Assembly: GCF_013373865.1 (NCBI RefSeq)
Contig: NC_050470.1
Location: forward strand, 29,247,585-29,311,584
Reading direction: 5' to 3'
DNA: 64,000 bases
Source of the DNA: Monomorium pharaonis
Lineage: Eukaryota; Arthropoda; Insecta; Hymenoptera; Formicidae
Below the pieces are notes generated by a model, which was not told the DNA's origin, made no database searches, and saw only the letters and a program-made list of their open reading frames with translations. Below, one piece after another: positions 63,401-64,000 of this stretch. The translations under genes and the position numbers were made by a program. Each line of letters starts with the position of its first letter. Position 1 is the stretch's first letter.

Positions 63401-63979
63401 GAATTAGCGAATTAGCGAATTATTAGTCGCGTAGTATCAGTAAGAGATTGATAATTTGCTTGCAAGATGAAAGCGGAAACGAAGGAATTGTTAATTCATA
63501 AAATTATTCTTTTCTTTTTATTGCTTTCTTATATCTTTTATGAGTATAAACATTATTTATCTCCGTTTGATTACCTGCATCTTGTAATTTAGTCTCTTTT
63601 CTACGTGATAGTTCCCGTTTGACTTCTGCGATAGATATGTTTCCGTATAAGGAATGTATTGTGGTACTTTATAACTACAAGAAAATTAGCCAAATTAATG
63701 TGTCTGTTAACACATTTAACCGCATAATTTGCAAGATATTTTGAAGAAATAAATTACCTTAGAAATGGAAAATAATATGTAAAATATGATTTTCGAGATA
63801 GTATAACAAATATAAAAATACCTGCTTTTCTCACTGCATTTTGTATCATTAAAGGGCGTCGTTTTAGGAGAGCCTCGAAGCTTATTAATAGATCGCATTG
63901 CATCCACATGCATTATGTTCACTTCTAAAAATAGTATTTTGATGACCAAAATAGTGATTAAACATTTTAATAATCCCAT
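60429..63979 (-). CDS. Nimrod-like transmembrane receptor with tandem EGF/NIM modules
   Basis: Seven exons on the minus strand: 63979-63822, 63674-63575, 63379 to about 62535, 62070-61451, 61353-61193, 61102-60947 and 60508-60429. A signal peptide (MGLLKCLITILVIKILFLEV) precedes an EMI-like segment ending in WVCCEGY, the CCxGY motif of Nimrod proteins. Eight Cys-rich modules follow in exon 3 (pattern C-x3-C-x-NGTC-xxP-xxC-x-CxxGY) and five in exon 4, the last ending FGWTGPDC. After a juxtamembrane region comes one transmembrane helix (IVWPFVTIAILVATGLTTAA), a YRKRQEKK stop-transfer, and a short tail ending FATEFLLTDNEL. Nimrod and Draper-type receptors bind microbes or apoptotic cells in phagocytosis. 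All junctions keep phase except exon 3 to exon 4. The best donor there, AAGG|GTATCA, ends in phase 2, while exon 4 needs phase 0. An unseen small exon or an assembly indel is likely. Confidence 0.88.
62076..62534 (-). other. Intron 3 of the Nimrod-like gene, unresolved
   Basis: AT-rich. On the minus strand the exon 3 frame could read through to a stop at 62416-62414, giving a truncated secreted form ending IISGQ. No extra EGF-like exon could be found to repair the phase mismatch. Confidence 0.4.
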
Positions 63980-64000
63980 GGTTTGTTGTTTCTATTATGA

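Overview
The window is nuclear DNA from an insect, most likely an ant or another hymenopteran. The evidence is short spliced genes with GT-AG introns of tens to thousands of bases, an AT-rich background broken by CpG-rich promoter islands, insect-type proteins (Hsc70-4, a gustatory receptor with the TYLIILVQF end motif, a Nimrod-like EGF receptor), and a long satellite array. The species cannot be named from the sequence. There are no operons and no recognisable tRNA, rRNA or CRISPR. All exon joins below were worked out by hand from splice sites and reading phase.

Layout. 4-2352 (-): 5' part of furry (fry), running off the left edge. 2353-8128: divergent spacer with CpG-rich blocks and one imperfect hairpin. 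8129-11289 (+): ADP/ATP translocase, complete, four exons. 12872-14494 (-): GOT1B. 15892-19484 (+): ARMC8. 20308-22384 (-): ICA69/ICA1, with an uncertain first coding exon. 23.9-34.9 kb: a repeat-dominated island with outer inverted arms of about 0.6 kb, compact hairpins, a (TGTGG)15 tract, and a satellite array of about 6 kb with mirrored ends. It also holds one isolated exon of a PTPDC1-type phosphatase and a poly(A)-tailed insertion with a 13-bp target-site duplication. 36.3-40.65 kb (+): Hsc70-4 with a heat-shock element, CCAAT box and TATA box. 41957-43458 (-): gustatory receptor, next to a 195-bp palindromic MITE. 48946-58956 (-): an uncharacterised single-pass membrane protein with a cysteine-rich ectodomain, and a possible alternative Thr-rich last exon at 47762-48043. 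60429-63979 (-): Nimrod-like receptor with about 13 EGF/NIM modules and one unresolved splice junction.

The conserved genes are mostly housekeeping: mitochondrial ATP/ADP exchange, ER-Golgi transport, a GID/CTLH ubiquitin-ligase subunit, BAR-type membrane trafficking, and protein folding. They are independent neighbours and do not form a pathway. The least explained part is the 23.9-34.9 kb island. Its satellite is built in layers (about 152 bp, about 304 bp, and locally about 608 bp) and sits inside two nested levels of inverted sequence.
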